Below are positions 27,320 to 35,878 of a DNA stretch of 64,000 nucleotides, in pieces. Source of the DNA: Desulfobacterium sp. (lineage in GTDB: Bacteria > Desulfobacterota > Desulfobacteria > Desulfobacterales > Desulfobacteraceae); contig JAQYWC010000004.1 of assembly GCA_030145245.1 (NCBI GenBank), positions 24,664 through 88,663 of the forward strand. The letters are read 5' to 3'. Within the stretch, counting starts at the first letter, position 1; each line of letters opens with the position of its first letter. The notes below the pieces were generated by a model that did not search any database, was not told where the DNA came from, and saw only the letters and a program-made list of their open reading frames with translations. The translations under genes and the position numbers were made by a program.

Positions 27320-27531
27320 GATTTTTTCCTCAATGAAATTGTGGGTCTCACAGAGTGTATTTGATTTGCGTTAAAAAAATATAACATAAAGAGAAGATGT
27401 TTCGAGTAAAGAAAAGTATCCATAAAAATATAAAAAATCGCAAGCAGAAAATTCGAAAAAGAAGGAAAAAGCAAAACCGGGAAGAACAACAGTCAGAAAT
27501 GTTGCAAGCTTCCAATAATTACTATGCTGGG

Positions 27532-27810
27532 ATGCTTATGATGAGATTCGTTGTTTTTATATTGATCGTTTTGATTCCGTCCTGGGTTACCTGCATGGAG
27601 AAGGCTGATTTTGTTCTGGTGATCAAGTCGGAATCGACGCTTTATCTCCAAAGGATAGTTGAGTCCCTCCATCCAGTGGGTGGACCGGACATCTCGACAA
27701 CCGGAGGGATTGGGTGTATGGTATCCTGCATTAACCTGATGAAGATAACAACCATGAAGGTGGGATGCGGATGCCATGAAAGAACAAAATGCAGTTTCTC
27801 CAGAGTATGA
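27532..27810 (+). pseudogene. Remnant of an L,D-transpeptidase-like secreted protein
   Basis: The frame shows a signal peptide (MRFVVFILIVLIPSWVTC) followed by EKADFVLVIKSESTLYL, which is how the mature part of YkuD-type L,D-transpeptidases commonly begins (A-D-x-V-L-V-x-K-S-x-x-x-L-x-L). After that the similarity ends. The remaining ~60 codons have no YkuD catalytic His/Cys motif, and the frame runs 35 bp into the next gene. I infer a deletion that removed the catalytic domain. In-frame methionines at 27538 and 27541 are alternative starts. Confidence 0.4.
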
Positions 27811-28963
27811 TGTTATTGTTGCCGGGGCAGGGCCTGCCGGTGCCCTTACTGCCTATTATCTGGCCGCAAACCGGATGAAAGTCCTAATCCTTGAAAAGGA
27901 GCGTCTGCCCAGATACAAAGCCTGCGGCGGCGGCATCACCCCCAGGGCCCTTGAAGCCTTACCTTTTGATATCTCTCCTGTGGTGACCCAGGAGGTTTCC
28001 AAGACCCGGATGCTGTACAACAATCGTCCCATTTTCAGCCACAGCAGCAGATCATCCCTCTTCACCATGGTGATGCGGGACCGTTTCGACCATTTTCTTG
28101 TGGAACAGGCGCTGGCCTCAGGTGCCACTCTCCAGGAGGGCACCCGGTTTGAATCCGTGTGCGGCCCTGCCGGAAACCTTCGGGTGACCACCTCCAAAGG
28201 GGTGTTGACAACAAAGCTTCTGGTGGGGGCGGACGGGGTGAACGGCCGGGTTGCAAAGGCTTTGGGACTGACCGTCTCCACCCGGTATATGACGGCGCTG
28301 GAAGGGGAGTTGTACCCGGGAACCTCCCTGGACCTTGAACGGTTCCAGGGGACCCTTCATTACGATTTCGGGGTGATCCCCAGGGGCTATGGCTGGGTCT
28401 TTCCCAAGGGAGATCATCTGAGCGTTGGGGTGGGCACCTTTTCCAAAAAAGCCACGGGCATCAACCGCGCTTTTGAAAGCTATCTTTCCCTGAAGGGGCT
28501 GTCCCATGCCCGGAAAATAGATCCCGTGAAAGGGCATCTTATCCCGGCCCTTTCCAGGAATGCAGGTCCTGTATCCTGTGACCGGGGGCTGGTTGTGGGG
28601 GATGCCGCCGGATACGGGGATCCCCTTACGGGAGAGGGCCTTTATTATGCCTTTTCCGGCGCAAAAATGGCGGCCGATACCCTGGCCGGGGTCTTGGATA
28701 CCGGCCGGTTTAACCGCATGGCCGCCTTTGATGCCAGGCTTAAAAAGGCCTTTCACCGGGAGCTGACCGCAGCCCATGTCATGGCCGGGATGCTTTATTC
28801 CGTCCCCGGCCTTTCAAGGCGGCTCCTTGCCGCCCAGGGACGGGAGCTTGGCAGACGCCAGCTTGAGGTGGTTTCAGGCAGGCTCTCCTATACCACTCTG
28901 TTTGCACGGCTTCTTCTTAAAATGATGAATCCGGCCCAGGTTCTGTCGGTGCTGTTTCGATGA
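27776..28963 (+). CDS. Geranylgeranyl-reductase-family FAD oxidoreductase
   Basis: 395 residues. An N-terminal FAD-binding Rossmann motif (DVIVAGAGPAGALTAYYLA, residues ~11-29), then the family motif around YKACGGGITPRAL, and a second FAD contact GLVVGDAAGYGDPLTGEG near 275-292. Members reduce isoprenoid double bonds (chlorophyll, menaquinone or archaeal-lipid precursors); in anaerobic bacteria many remain unassigned, and menaquinone side-chain saturation is one possibility. There is no neighbouring isoprenoid gene to refine this. Confidence 0.82.
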   Translation: MKEQNAVSPEYDVIVAGAGPAGALTAYYLAANRMKVLILEKERLPRYKACGGGITPRALEALPFDISPVVTQEVSKTRMLYNNRPIFSHSSRSSLFTMVMRDRFDHFLVEQALASGATLQEGTRFESVCGPAGNLRVTTSKGVLTTKLLVGADGVNGRVAKALGLTVSTRYMTALEGELYPGTSLDLERFQGTLHYDFGVIPRGYGWVFPKGDHLSVGVGTFSKKATGINRAFESYLSLKGLSHARKIDPVKGHLIPALSRNAGPVSCDRGLVVGDAAGYGDPLTGEGLYYAFSGAKMAADTLAGVLDTGRFNRMAAFDARLKKAFHRELTAAHVMAGMLYSVPGLSRRLLAAQGRELGRRQLEVVSGRLSYTTLFARLLLKMMNPAQVLSVLFR

Positions 28964-29120
28964 CTTTTTTTCACACAGGACTTGACATTGTTAAAGAGTC
29001 AGACTAAAAGGCACAAGCTCATGGCAGGGGAACTGTTCTCGAGGGGACAGAATTTCCAGGATAAGAGGACGCGCAGGAGGGTACTAATTAATACCTGCGA
29101 TACATACAGGCGTACATCTT

Positions 29121-29158
29121 CCGCTTTAAGGACAATATTTGTCTTTGGCGGTTTTTTT
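29121..29158 (+). terminator. Intrinsic terminator in the 306-bp gap before the phosphoribosyltransferase gene
   Basis: The stem ccgc...aaggacaa / ttgtcttt...gcgg (29121-29151, one G-T pair and a small internal loop) is followed by seven T. It can end transcription from the flavoprotein gene, whose stop is 157 bp upstream. It could equally act as an attenuator in the leader of the phosphoribosyltransferase-permease operon, because a further small stem (cctg...cagg, ~29092-29110) sits just before it. I found no match to a riboswitch consensus I know. Confidence 0.7.
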
Positions 29159-29269
29159 GCGCCTGAATTTAAGCGGTCCTGTGCTTGTTCTCTTACCGGC
29201 TCCTGCTGCGGGCTCCCACGGCCAACTGAAGACAGGCCGGATATTAACCAGCCGAGGGAGAGCCTTGAT

Positions 29270-30262
29270 ATGCTAAAAAAATTAGAAGTTACACCGGACT
29301 GCGGTCTCTACCGCATGGACTCCGGCGATACGGAAACAATCAACCGTTTTATTGCCACCACCCCGGAAACCCGGGCCATTTCAAACGACCCCATGGTGAT
29401 GGGGATTGATTATACCCGTCGCCTCAAAGCGTCCTGCTCACGAATTCTCAAACGTCTTTCCGCAAATGACCAGATCTGCCTTGAAGAGAACGAAACCATT
29501 GTGTTCGATATCTTGAGGGGGGGATTGAACTTTGGCCTTCGTGAAGCCCTTGCCGATGCCTTTGGGTGGAACCGCCACGGATGCTCATTTATCAGCGCCC
29601 AGCGCGCCCGTAAAGACGATTCCCCCGAGCAGTGGCACATCGTTGAAAGCGAATACAGCAAAGTCTACATGCCGAAAACCGCAAGCATTGTGATCGGGGA
29701 CGTGGTTGCCACGGGCACAAGCCTTGAGCACGCCATGCGCGCCCTGGTGGCTGAGACGGAAAAACAGGGCACAAGCCTCCGGTCCGTGGTGTTCTTCACC
29801 ATTGGCGGTCCCCGTGCTGCCGAGATTCTTCAGGCCACGGACGCCATGTGCCGGGAACGTTTCCCTGCCTATGAAGGCACCACCCTGATCTATCTGGAGG
29901 GCTGCTTTACCGTTCCCGTTCCTGAAACCCCGCTTAAGATCAAACTCACCGGAACCGACCTGGTGCGGCTCGATGCCGTCATGGCTCCGGATTTCATTGA
30001 ATCCCAGTACGAAGATCCAGGCGCCCCCATCCAGCGCTGCACCATTTACGATGCAGGCTCCCGTGCCTTCTGGCCACCGGAATACCTGGAGGATCTCCAT
30101 GGGTATTGGTCTGAGGTGAAAAAGCTTGCCGACGCCGGCTTAAGTTTTGAAGATCTGCTCAAGGAGCGGTTCCCGGATCTTGATCCCGGGCGGTTCGGTG
30201 ATGTGGATCTGGGCGAGATCTGTGATAAGCAGCTGGCCCAGGCGGCAAAACTACTGGCATAA
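29270..30262 (+). CDS. Phosphoribosyltransferase-domain protein
   Basis: 330 residues from ATG 29270, preceded by gagggagag; the same frame is open back to 28982, but that segment is unlike a protein and contains the terminator. The PRPP-binding loop is IVIGDVVATGTSLEHAM (residues ~137-153), the usual (V/I)-(V/I)-x-D-D-x-x-x-T-G-x-(S/T) with Gly in place of the first Asp. An earlier ETIVFDILRGGLNFG supplies the second PRTase segment. The C-terminal ~100 residues are an extension. Together with the downstream permease it suggests salvage of a nucleobase; the base cannot be told from sequence. Confidence 0.75.
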   Translation: MLKKLEVTPDCGLYRMDSGDTETINRFIATTPETRAISNDPMVMGIDYTRRLKASCSRILKRLSANDQICLEENETIVFDILRGGLNFGLREALADAFGWNRHGCSFISAQRARKDDSPEQWHIVESEYSKVYMPKTASIVIGDVVATGTSLEHAMRALVAETEKQGTSLRSVVFFTIGGPRAAEILQATDAMCRERFPAYEGTTLIYLEGCFTVPVPETPLKIKLTGTDLVRLDAVMAPDFIESQYEDPGAPIQRCTIYDAGSRAFWPPEYLEDLHGYWSEVKKLADAGLSFEDLLKERFPDLDPGRFGDVDLGEICDKQLAQAAKLLA

Positions 30263-30293
30263 AAATGCTGCAAGAGAATAAGCGGAGGATGAA

Positions 30294-31550
30294 ATGAAGA
30301 CAAAAGGACATGTAGACAACGATTTTGCCTTGGGGCACGTGAGCGATTCCCACCAGAAAGGTTTTTTGCCCATGATGGTGGTAATGCTGGGATTTACCTT
30401 TTTTTCAGCCAGCATGTGGGCCGGTGGAAAGCTTGGCACTGGGCTGACCGCCCTTCAACTTATCGGGGCTGTGATGGCCGGCAACCTGATCCTTGGTTGC
30501 TACACGGCGTTTCTTGCAGCCATTGCCGCAAGGACAGGACTGTCCACCCATCTTCTTGCCCGCTACTCCTTTGGTGAAAAGGGGTCCTATCTTCCCTCCC
30601 TGCTTCTGGGCCTCACCCAGGTGGGCTGGTTTGGTGTGGGCGTTGCCATGTTTGCCCTGCCGGTTCAGAAGGTTACCGGCTGGGATATCAACCTTTTGAT
30701 CGGCGTATCCGGAATCGTCATGACGGCCACGGCCTGGTTCGGAATCCGGGCTCTGACGATTTTAAGTCTTATTGCCGTGCCCGCCATTGCGGTTCTCGGG
30801 TTCTTCTCCGTTGGTACGGCGTTTTCAGAATTCGGCGGCATGGAAGCCTGGTTTGCCATGGTGCCGTCTGAACCCATGGGACTGTTCACAGCCATCGGTA
30901 TCTGCGTGGCTTCCTTTATCAGCGGCGGAACCCTGACCCCTGACTTCACCCGTTTTTCCAAAAGCACAAAGGTGGCGGTTTCCACCACGGTTATCGCCTT
31001 TTTCCTGGGCAACAGCCTCATGTTTCTCTTTGGTGCCGTGGGCGCGACCTTTTATCAGCAGGCCGATATCTCGGAGGTGCTGCTCAAACAGGGCATGATC
31101 GTATGGGCCATGATTATCCTGGGACTCAACATCTGGACCACCAATGACAACGCCCTTTATGCCTCGGGCCTCGGGTTTTCCAATATCACCAAGCTGCCGA
31201 AAAAGATGCTGGTTCTTTTTAACGGCGTGGTGGGAACCATCATGGCCCTTTATCTGTATAACAATTTCGTCGGCTGGCTCAGCCTTTTGAATACCATGCT
31301 TCCTTCCATCGGCGGCATCATCATCGCCGACTATTACATGGTCAAAAGAGGGCGGTACAGCCGCCTGGAAGATACTTGCTTTGAAGTGGTCCGGCCCACG
31401 GCTGTGATCGCATGGCTGGCCGGTGTGCTTGCAGCCCGGTACATTCCCGGTATCGCTCCTGTCAACAGTGTGCTTTGCGCCATTGGGGTCTATCTGGTCG
31501 CCGAGCAGATTGCGGCGAGCATCAAAACAACCGAAACCGCCAGATCCTAG
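30294..31550 (+). CDS. codB: NCS1-family cytosine-type permease
   Basis: 418 residues, about 12 membrane segments, full CodB length. The N-terminal cytoplasmic end contains DNDFALGHVSDSHQKGF and an early membrane segment; later GGTLTPDFTRFSKS and NIWTTNDNALYASGLGFSN match the substrate-site helices of cytosine permease (TPDFTRF, NDNALY). It imports cytosine or a related base with a cation across the inner membrane. It lies 31 bp after the phosphoribosyltransferase gene, so the two are probably co-transcribed. The exact substrate is inferred. Confidence 0.78.
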   Translation: MKTKGHVDNDFALGHVSDSHQKGFLPMMVVMLGFTFFSASMWAGGKLGTGLTALQLIGAVMAGNLILGCYTAFLAAIAARTGLSTHLLARYSFGEKGSYLPSLLLGLTQVGWFGVGVAMFALPVQKVTGWDINLLIGVSGIVMTATAWFGIRALTILSLIAVPAIAVLGFFSVGTAFSEFGGMEAWFAMVPSEPMGLFTAIGICVASFISGGTLTPDFTRFSKSTKVAVSTTVIAFFLGNSLMFLFGAVGATFYQQADISEVLLKQGMIVWAMIILGLNIWTTNDNALYASGLGFSNITKLPKKMLVLFNGVVGTIMALYLYNNFVGWLSLLNTMLPSIGGIIIADYYMVKRGRYSRLEDTCFEVVRPTAVIAWLAGVLAARYIPGIAPVNSVLCAIGVYLVAEQIAASIKTTETARS

Positions 31551-31552
31551 GA

Positions 31553-31617
31553 TTATACCGCCCCGGCGCCGCCCCTTTATATGGTGGTGGCGCTGGGGCT
31601 TGGTTCTCCTGGTATAA
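31553..31617 (+). other. Large GC-rich hairpin after the permease gene
   Basis: A 13-bp stem, ccccggcgccgcc at 31561-31573 with ggtggcgctgggg at 31586-31598 (two G-T pairs), is enclosed by an outer perfect 7-bp stem ttatacc/ggtataa (31553-31559, 31611-31617). It begins two bases after the stop codon. There is no T-run after it, so it is not a classical terminator. It may protect the 3' end of the transcript or act in the leader of the next gene, which starts 28 bp further on. Confidence 0.6.
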
Positions 31618-31645
31618 GATATGTTTAAATAAATTAGAGGATGCA

Positions 31646-32425
31646 ATGTTTCATGTTGTACCATACCGTGGGAACGTTATAAGCCAGATAGGTTCCCCAA
31701 GAACACCGTTTTGTTCCCTATATTCTGCCGTCACCGTCACGAAGATTCTTTTTATAGCATCTTTTTGTGCCGGGTGCGTTCACCTCAAGCCTGCTTCAAC
31801 ACCACCGACCAGGCAAGATCCCCCGATAATTCAGGAAACGGTGGAGCAACCACCTGTTCCGGTTCAAACGGAACCCGAACCTGAAAAAAAAGCGGAGAAA
31901 AAAGAGCAGGATGAACTCCCGTGCAATCCCGAAAAGAAGAGGGCGCTGAAGGCTGCCTTTTTCACACCCACGAAAAGCCTGGGTAGCCGTTGTGTGATCG
32001 GAGAGGTGGAACCGGTTACCATCAGAGCGGCGGGGATCACACTTCCTGCCCGAATCGACACCGGTGCCCAGACTTCATCATTGGGAGCGGCCGATATTAC
32101 CCCCTATGAAAGGGACGGCGAAAAGTGGGTTCGTTTCACCATTGCGTCTTCCGATCCCGGTGAAGCAAAAGTCATTGAAAAGCCCATCTCCCGCATGGTG
32201 AAAATCAAACGCCACGGAGGTGACTCCCTCAGCAGGTACACCGTAAATCTCAGGGTGGCCCTTGGAAAAATGGAAAAGATTCGCGAATTCACCCTTACGG
32301 ACAGATCCTCCTTCAAGTATCCCGTCATCATCGGACGCAATTTTCTGGATGGTACCTTTGTTGTGGACGTGGGGCTCAAAAATTCCACCTCCCCCTTTAG
32401 CGAGCTTCCAGACACTGAAAAATAA
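31646..32425 (+). CDS. Retropepsin-like (RimK-associated, DUF785-type) aspartic protease, probable lipoprotein
   Basis: 259 residues from ATG 31646, preceded by agagg; the longer frame upstream lies over the permease gene. The N-terminus has a hydrophobic segment ending SFCAGC, a plausible lipobox, followed by a Pro/Glu/Lys-rich linker (residues ~55-100). The C-terminal ~140 residues contain ARIDTGAQTSSL, the active-site D-T-G-A of the retropepsin-like 'ATP-dependent zinc protease' family, then KYPVIIGRNFLDG. Exported members of this family are poorly characterised. It probably stands on the periplasmic side of a membrane. Confidence 0.75.
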   Translation: MFHVVPYRGNVISQIGSPRTPFCSLYSAVTVTKILFIASFCAGCVHLKPASTPPTRQDPPIIQETVEQPPVPVQTEPEPEKKAEKKEQDELPCNPEKKRALKAAFFTPTKSLGSRCVIGEVEPVTIRAAGITLPARIDTGAQTSSLGAADITPYERDGEKWVRFTIASSDPGEAKVIEKPISRMVKIKRHGGDSLSRYTVNLRVALGKMEKIREFTLTDRSSFKYPVIIGRNFLDGTFVVDVGLKNSTSPFSELPDTEK

Positions 32426-32856
32426 AGTTCAGCTCTCCCTGATTGTGCTTTTGCCTGCATCTGCAGGGTCCTAGGAAAATATCTGCCAGGTGTCACCTTT
32501 TTCTATGCTGGTGGCGTTGGGTATCCCCTTGACTTTCTTGGTAAAAGTACGCATTTTCATGGCATGTATAGTTGGAGCAAAGGAGGAGGAGAATATGCAG
32601 TTTATATTAAAAATGTGCATACCCGGGGTATGACAGGGGTCGATCTTTTTTTCGAATCCCAGTAATCATCATACCGATCAGTATCGCTTTCCATGATTTA
32701 CCACACTCTCCGGTTTTACCCGGAATTTCAGCACACTAAAAATTTAATCCCTGGCATACCTGGCCGCATGGCTAACCTGAATCGGAACCGCTCGTTCCTG
32801 TTTTTCCGGAGAGAGCGGCACAAACCTTTTTGCAGTTTGGATGAAAGGAGTATGTC
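32426..32856 (+). other. 431-bp gap without an intact gene
   Basis: It holds a copy of a 31-bp repeat (32609-32639) and a possible short frame, GGGEYAVYIKNVHTRGM and so on, that continues in the frame of the upstream gene past its stop to about 32664 and may be a read-through remnant. Two small hairpins lie close to the next gene: ccgctc/gagcgg at about 32787-32824 and caaac/gtttg at about 32821-32841. I looked for a cyclic-di-GMP-type riboswitch here and found no convincing match. Confidence 0.5.
32609..32639 (+). repeat. 31-bp repeat, copy 1
   Basis: This segment occurs again at 34749-34779 in the same orientation with 2 differences. Its centre is a near-palindrome (gcataccc / ggggtatg). 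The two copies bracket about 2.1 kb containing the HAF-repeat gene and a small secreted-protein gene. Confidence 0.8.
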
Positions 32857-33807
32857 ATGAAAAAAAGATCGTATACCTTTATGGCTTTGGTGATTTTCGT
32901 AGCCATGATCTGTCTTTCCGGTACGGCTATGGGGGTGGATTATGTTTTTGAAGAAATTGTAATAAACGGTGCATCTGACTCGGTGGCATATGGAATTAAT
33001 AACAATGATGTCGTTGTCGGAAAATTCTATGACCAGACCGGGCGGCATGGTTTTACTTATGATGCAGGGACACTGGTACCCCTGGACTACCCAGACGGCG
33101 ATGTCGTTCAAACGGTTGCAACGGGGATCAACGAGGCCGGGAATGTGGTTGGGTATTTCCGTGACAGGATATTGGGACGGTTCGGTTTCTACTATGATGG
33201 CTCCTATAACCCCATCGAGAAAGTCGGTGCATGGATGACAATGGCATGGGATATCAATAATAATACGGAGAATGAAGTTGTCGGCACCTTTTTGAATTTA
33301 CCAACATTTGAGGGGTTTGGTTTTATTTATGACATTGCCACGCCGGCTTTTGTCGAATTTAAAGAGGGGTTCTATACCACCGGTCTTGGGAATAACGATG
33401 CCGGTGAAGTTGTGGGGTCCATCTGGCAGGAGCCGGAGTTCCCGCCGGATCCTTCATATGATCAGTTTGGATACTTCCGTGCCGCAGACGGTACTGTCAC
33501 GGAAATAAAATACCTGGCCATCGATACCTGCTTTTACACCGATGCCTATGATATCAACAACAACGGGGTCATCCTTGGAAACTTCTCCTGTTTCAGCGGC
33601 ATTGCGGGACATGGCGGATTTCTCATTAAAACAACTGCTCTTTCCAATTATGATGACTCGGATTTCGATGTCATTGTTCTTTCCGGCTCACCGCTTCCCA
33701 CCGCATTCTACTGGGTTTATTATGGTATAAATGATGCCGGCGTTATTGTGGGAGGATATATGGATTCCTCTGGCTGGCATGCATTCATGGCAAGACCTGC
33801 ACCATGA
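32857..33807 (+). CDS. Secreted HAF-repeat protein
   Basis: 316 residues. A signal peptide (MKKRSYTFMALVIFVAMICL, then cleavage near GTAMG). The mature chain is a series of ~45-residue repeats containing GINN-x-(D/E)-V-V-G-x-F and GF-x-Y-D, the HAF repeat, occurring at about 47, 90, 130, 175, 235 and 290. HAF proteins form beta-propeller-like exported domains of unknown function, often in bacteria with extracellular matrices. There is no C-terminal sorting tag. A good ribosome site (gaaagga) precedes the ATG. Base composition is lower in GC than the surroundings. Confidence 0.75.
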   Translation: MKKRSYTFMALVIFVAMICLSGTAMGVDYVFEEIVINGASDSVAYGINNNDVVVGKFYDQTGRHGFTYDAGTLVPLDYPDGDVVQTVATGINEAGNVVGYFRDRILGRFGFYYDGSYNPIEKVGAWMTMAWDINNNTENEVVGTFLNLPTFEGFGFIYDIATPAFVEFKEGFYTTGLGNNDAGEVVGSIWQEPEFPPDPSYDQFGYFRAADGTVTEIKYLAIDTCFYTDAYDINNNGVILGNFSCFSGIAGHGGFLIKTTALSNYDDSDFDVIVLSGSPLPTAFYWVYYGINDAGVIVGGYMDSSGWHAFMARPAP

Positions 33808-33816
33808 TTTTTACAT

Positions 33817-33899
33817 GGGGTCAGGCTTAGCTTATTGCCCTTTTTGACCGTCTGATCATGAAATAGTGATATGCCCCACGGGAATACAAGCCTGACCCC
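33817..33899. repeat. Miniature inverted-repeat element (REPIN-like)
   Basis: An 83-bp element is bounded by perfect 12-bp inverted repeats: ggggtcaggctt at 33817-33828 and aagcctgacccc at 33888-33899. This terminal sequence resembles the ends recognised by REP-associated tyrosine transposases in many Gram-negative genomes. No transposase gene lies nearby, so it would be moved in trans. It starts 10 bp after the HAF gene and could also stop transcription from it. Confidence 0.7.
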
Positions 33900-34121
33900 G
33901 TCCATCAAAGGGTAAGTAGACTGTATATAAGGTGGCTTTCTGCTGTTGTTTACTACCGGGCCAGGGATTTACTGATGTGCGTTTGTCAGCGTTTTCTTTT
34001 CAAAAAACAACTTCCTGCTTTTTGTAATTTCCATCCATATCTCCATCCTTTTGGATGGTGATTATTATCTGTCTCTCCAATACATTTGTTCTCAACTGGT
34101 ACAAAAAAAAAGGAGGCGGTA

Positions 34122-34667
34122 ATGGGTGAATTTCAAATTGAAGTCAAATTTATAAAAATGTTCTCAACTCTTTTGAAAGGAAAATATAACATGCTTACAG
34201 AAAAGACAGAACAATCGACGATAGCCAGGCGGTCTTGCGTAACTTTTATTTTATGCATCGCCGTCATTGTCCTTACAGGTGTCAATGCATTTGGCCAGCA
34301 TTATCTGAGTTATGGGGTCAGAGACAGTTTGACCCATAAAGAAAGAATAGCCCTGATACATGAAGAATATCCCCAGTATAGCAGGTGTGAAGTGGGAAAC
34401 AGGGTGAAAAACAGGGCGCAGGTATCCCACTACAGAAATCCGGAGATAAATGGACGGGGCAGTTTTCGTGCCCGGTTAAGCCCCTCCGAGAGAGTCCGTC
34501 TTATCATGGAGGAGCATAAAAATCTTATGCAACATGATATTCCAAGAATTCACAAAGCCGCCGATGCACAACAGACTGTTTTCCTTCCGGGTGAAAAATA
34601 TGTGTATGGAGGTTTTCGGGAAAATCTGAGTAATGCGGGAAAGAGACAGCTTATTAACGAAGAGTAG
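34122..34667 (+). CDS. Small exported protein of unknown function
   Basis: 181 residues from ATG 34122, chosen for its strong ribosome site (aaaggaggcggta). A methionine at 34191 would give the shorter form MLTEKTEQ and also has a moderate site. A membrane or signal segment (TFILCIAVIVLTGVNAFG) is followed by a basic, soluble region with two similar motifs: V-R-D-S-L-T-H-K-E-R-I-A-L-I-H-E-E and S-P-S-E-R-V-R-L-I-M-E-E. The end again has N-L-S-N-A-G-K-R-Q-L-I-N-E-E. So it has three short repeats of a (S/L)-x-x-x-(K/E)-R-x-x-L-I-x-E-E helix. No function assigned. Confidence 0.6.
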   Translation: MGEFQIEVKFIKMFSTLLKGKYNMLTEKTEQSTIARRSCVTFILCIAVIVLTGVNAFGQHYLSYGVRDSLTHKERIALIHEEYPQYSRCEVGNRVKNRAQVSHYRNPEINGRGSFRARLSPSERVRLIMEEHKNLMQHDIPRIHKAADAQQTVFLPGEKYVYGGFRENLSNAGKRQLINEE

Positions 34668-34707
34668 TAATTCTCAATAACTGAATACACCCATCTGCCA
34701 TTTTCTG

Positions 34708-34752
34708 TTTTGTCCCGGAGAGCTTTACAGGGAGAATCTCTCCGGGACAAAA
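34708..34752. terminator. Perfect 15-bp hairpin between convergent genes, likely bidirectional terminator
   Basis: ttttgtcccggagag at 34708-34722 and ctctccgggacaaaa at 34738-34752 are perfect inverted repeats with a 15-base loop, flanked by T and A tracts on the two strands. It lies between the + strand exported-protein gene and the - strand enoyl-CoA hydratase gene, so it can serve both. Confidence 0.65.
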
Positions 34753-34779
34753 ATGTGCATACCCGTGGTATGGCAGGGG
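34749..34779 (+). repeat. 31-bp repeat, copy 2
   Basis: Matches 32609-32639 at 29 of 31 positions, same orientation. It directly abuts the 15-bp hairpin. Confidence 0.8.
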
Positions 34780-34828
34780 GGACGAGAATACTCTCCTGCC
34801 CCGGTTCATGGATGTTCTTTCTTTTTTT

Positions 34829-35650
34829 CTATGTTGCACTGATATCCGGAAACGCCGGTTCTTTTTTTTCTAAAAAAGCAGCCACCCCGTGGAAACATTC
34901 ACCGGATACAATCAGGTCCACCGCCTTATTCTTCTCTATATCAAGCAATCGATTCAATGGAAGATTCCGGCTCAGGCGGATTAATTCCAGGGCTTGGCCC
35001 ACTGCCTGGGGACCATTTTTTGCGATGGTTTCAGCCAGCTCAACAGCTTCTTCCAGCGCCTGGCCGGGCCGGCAGATCCGGTTTGTCAAACCGAGGCTGA
35101 GGGCTTCATCTGCCTGGACTTTGCGGGCCGTGAGAATAAGGTCCGCAGCCTTTGAAACGCCGATTAAATGGCTGAGGGTGGCGCCTCCTCCCCAGTCCGG
35201 CATCAATCCAAGCTTAACTTCGGAAAAACAGATCACGGCATTGGGATCCATCACCCGCAGATCACAACGGACGGCAAGTTCTGCGCCTCCGCCATAGGCC
35301 AAACCGTTTAAGGCGGCAATGACGGGCACCGGGAGTTCTACAAAATCATCGACTGCTTTTCGCAGGTGTTCAATTGCCTTTTCAGCCGGAGCCCTGTCTC
35401 TCTTTTCCACAGAATCGATGATGCTTGTTACCATGGGATTGTCGGGGTTTACGTCAAACCCGGCGCTGAACGCTGTATCTCCTTCACCCGTGATGACCAC
35501 GGCACGGGGCAGATCCTTTTTTAATTCTCCGGTTACTTTCTCAAGCTCAGAAAACATGTGCGAATTAAATGCATTTCTTCTCTGGGGACGATGGATGGTA
35601 ACCATGGCAACCTTGCCGTTTCTTTCCAGACAAATACCTTCTTGGGTCAT
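34829..35650 (-). CDS. Enoyl-CoA hydratase/isomerase family protein
   Basis: 273 residues from the ATG at 35650, chosen for ggaggg upstream and the family-like start MTQEGICLERNGKVA; the frame extends 30 codons further but without similarity. Crotonase-fold motifs are present: HRPQRRNAFNSHMF, GEGDTAFSAGFD (first oxyanion loop) and ALNGLAYGGGAELAVRCD (second). One of the two catalytic glutamates of true hydratases is recognisable near FSEVKLG (E then G-L-M-P). Cytoplasmic; acts on acyl-CoA thioesters, substrate unknown. It is isolated from other fatty-acid or aromatic degradation genes. Confidence 0.82.
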   Translation of the reverse strand: MTQEGICLERNGKVAMVTIHRPQRRNAFNSHMFSELEKVTGELKKDLPRAVVITGEGDTAFSAGFDVNPDNPMVTSIIDSVEKRDRAPAEKAIEHLRKAVDDFVELPVPVIAALNGLAYGGGAELAVRCDLRVMDPNAVICFSEVKLGLMPDWGGGATLSHLIGVSKAADLILTARKVQADEALSLGLTNRICRPGQALEEAVELAETIAKNGPQAVGQALELIRLSRNLPLNRLLDIEKNKAVDLIVSGECFHGVAAFLEKKEPAFPDISAT

Positions 35651-35878
35651 ATCAAATTCCCTCCAGTGTTTGGGTTGCATCATGAATGGGCCAGGCCTTA
35701 ATTGGTGTTTGATCATCAGCTTTTTCTTGACAAAAAGCAAGTTCCTATCCAGAATCTAAAGAATAATTATCTGTGAAAGCACCCCTCCCGGATTCAAGAA
35801 TCAGAAAGACCTCTATTCTCTGCGAAACGTTAAAATCAACTTCAGGAAGCAGACAATTTTAATAAAGGAGAACAAGCC

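Noticed and set aside
28982..29269. N-terminal extension of the phosphoribosyltransferase
   Set aside because: The frame is open but its product is not protein-like, it crosses a strong terminator, and the ATG at 29270 has the better ribosome site.
32690..32856. Possible cyclic-di-GMP riboswitch before the HAF gene
   Set aside because: A few consensus-like pieces (ccgcatggctaacct) are present, but the paired elements and the gca-aagcc core do not line up.
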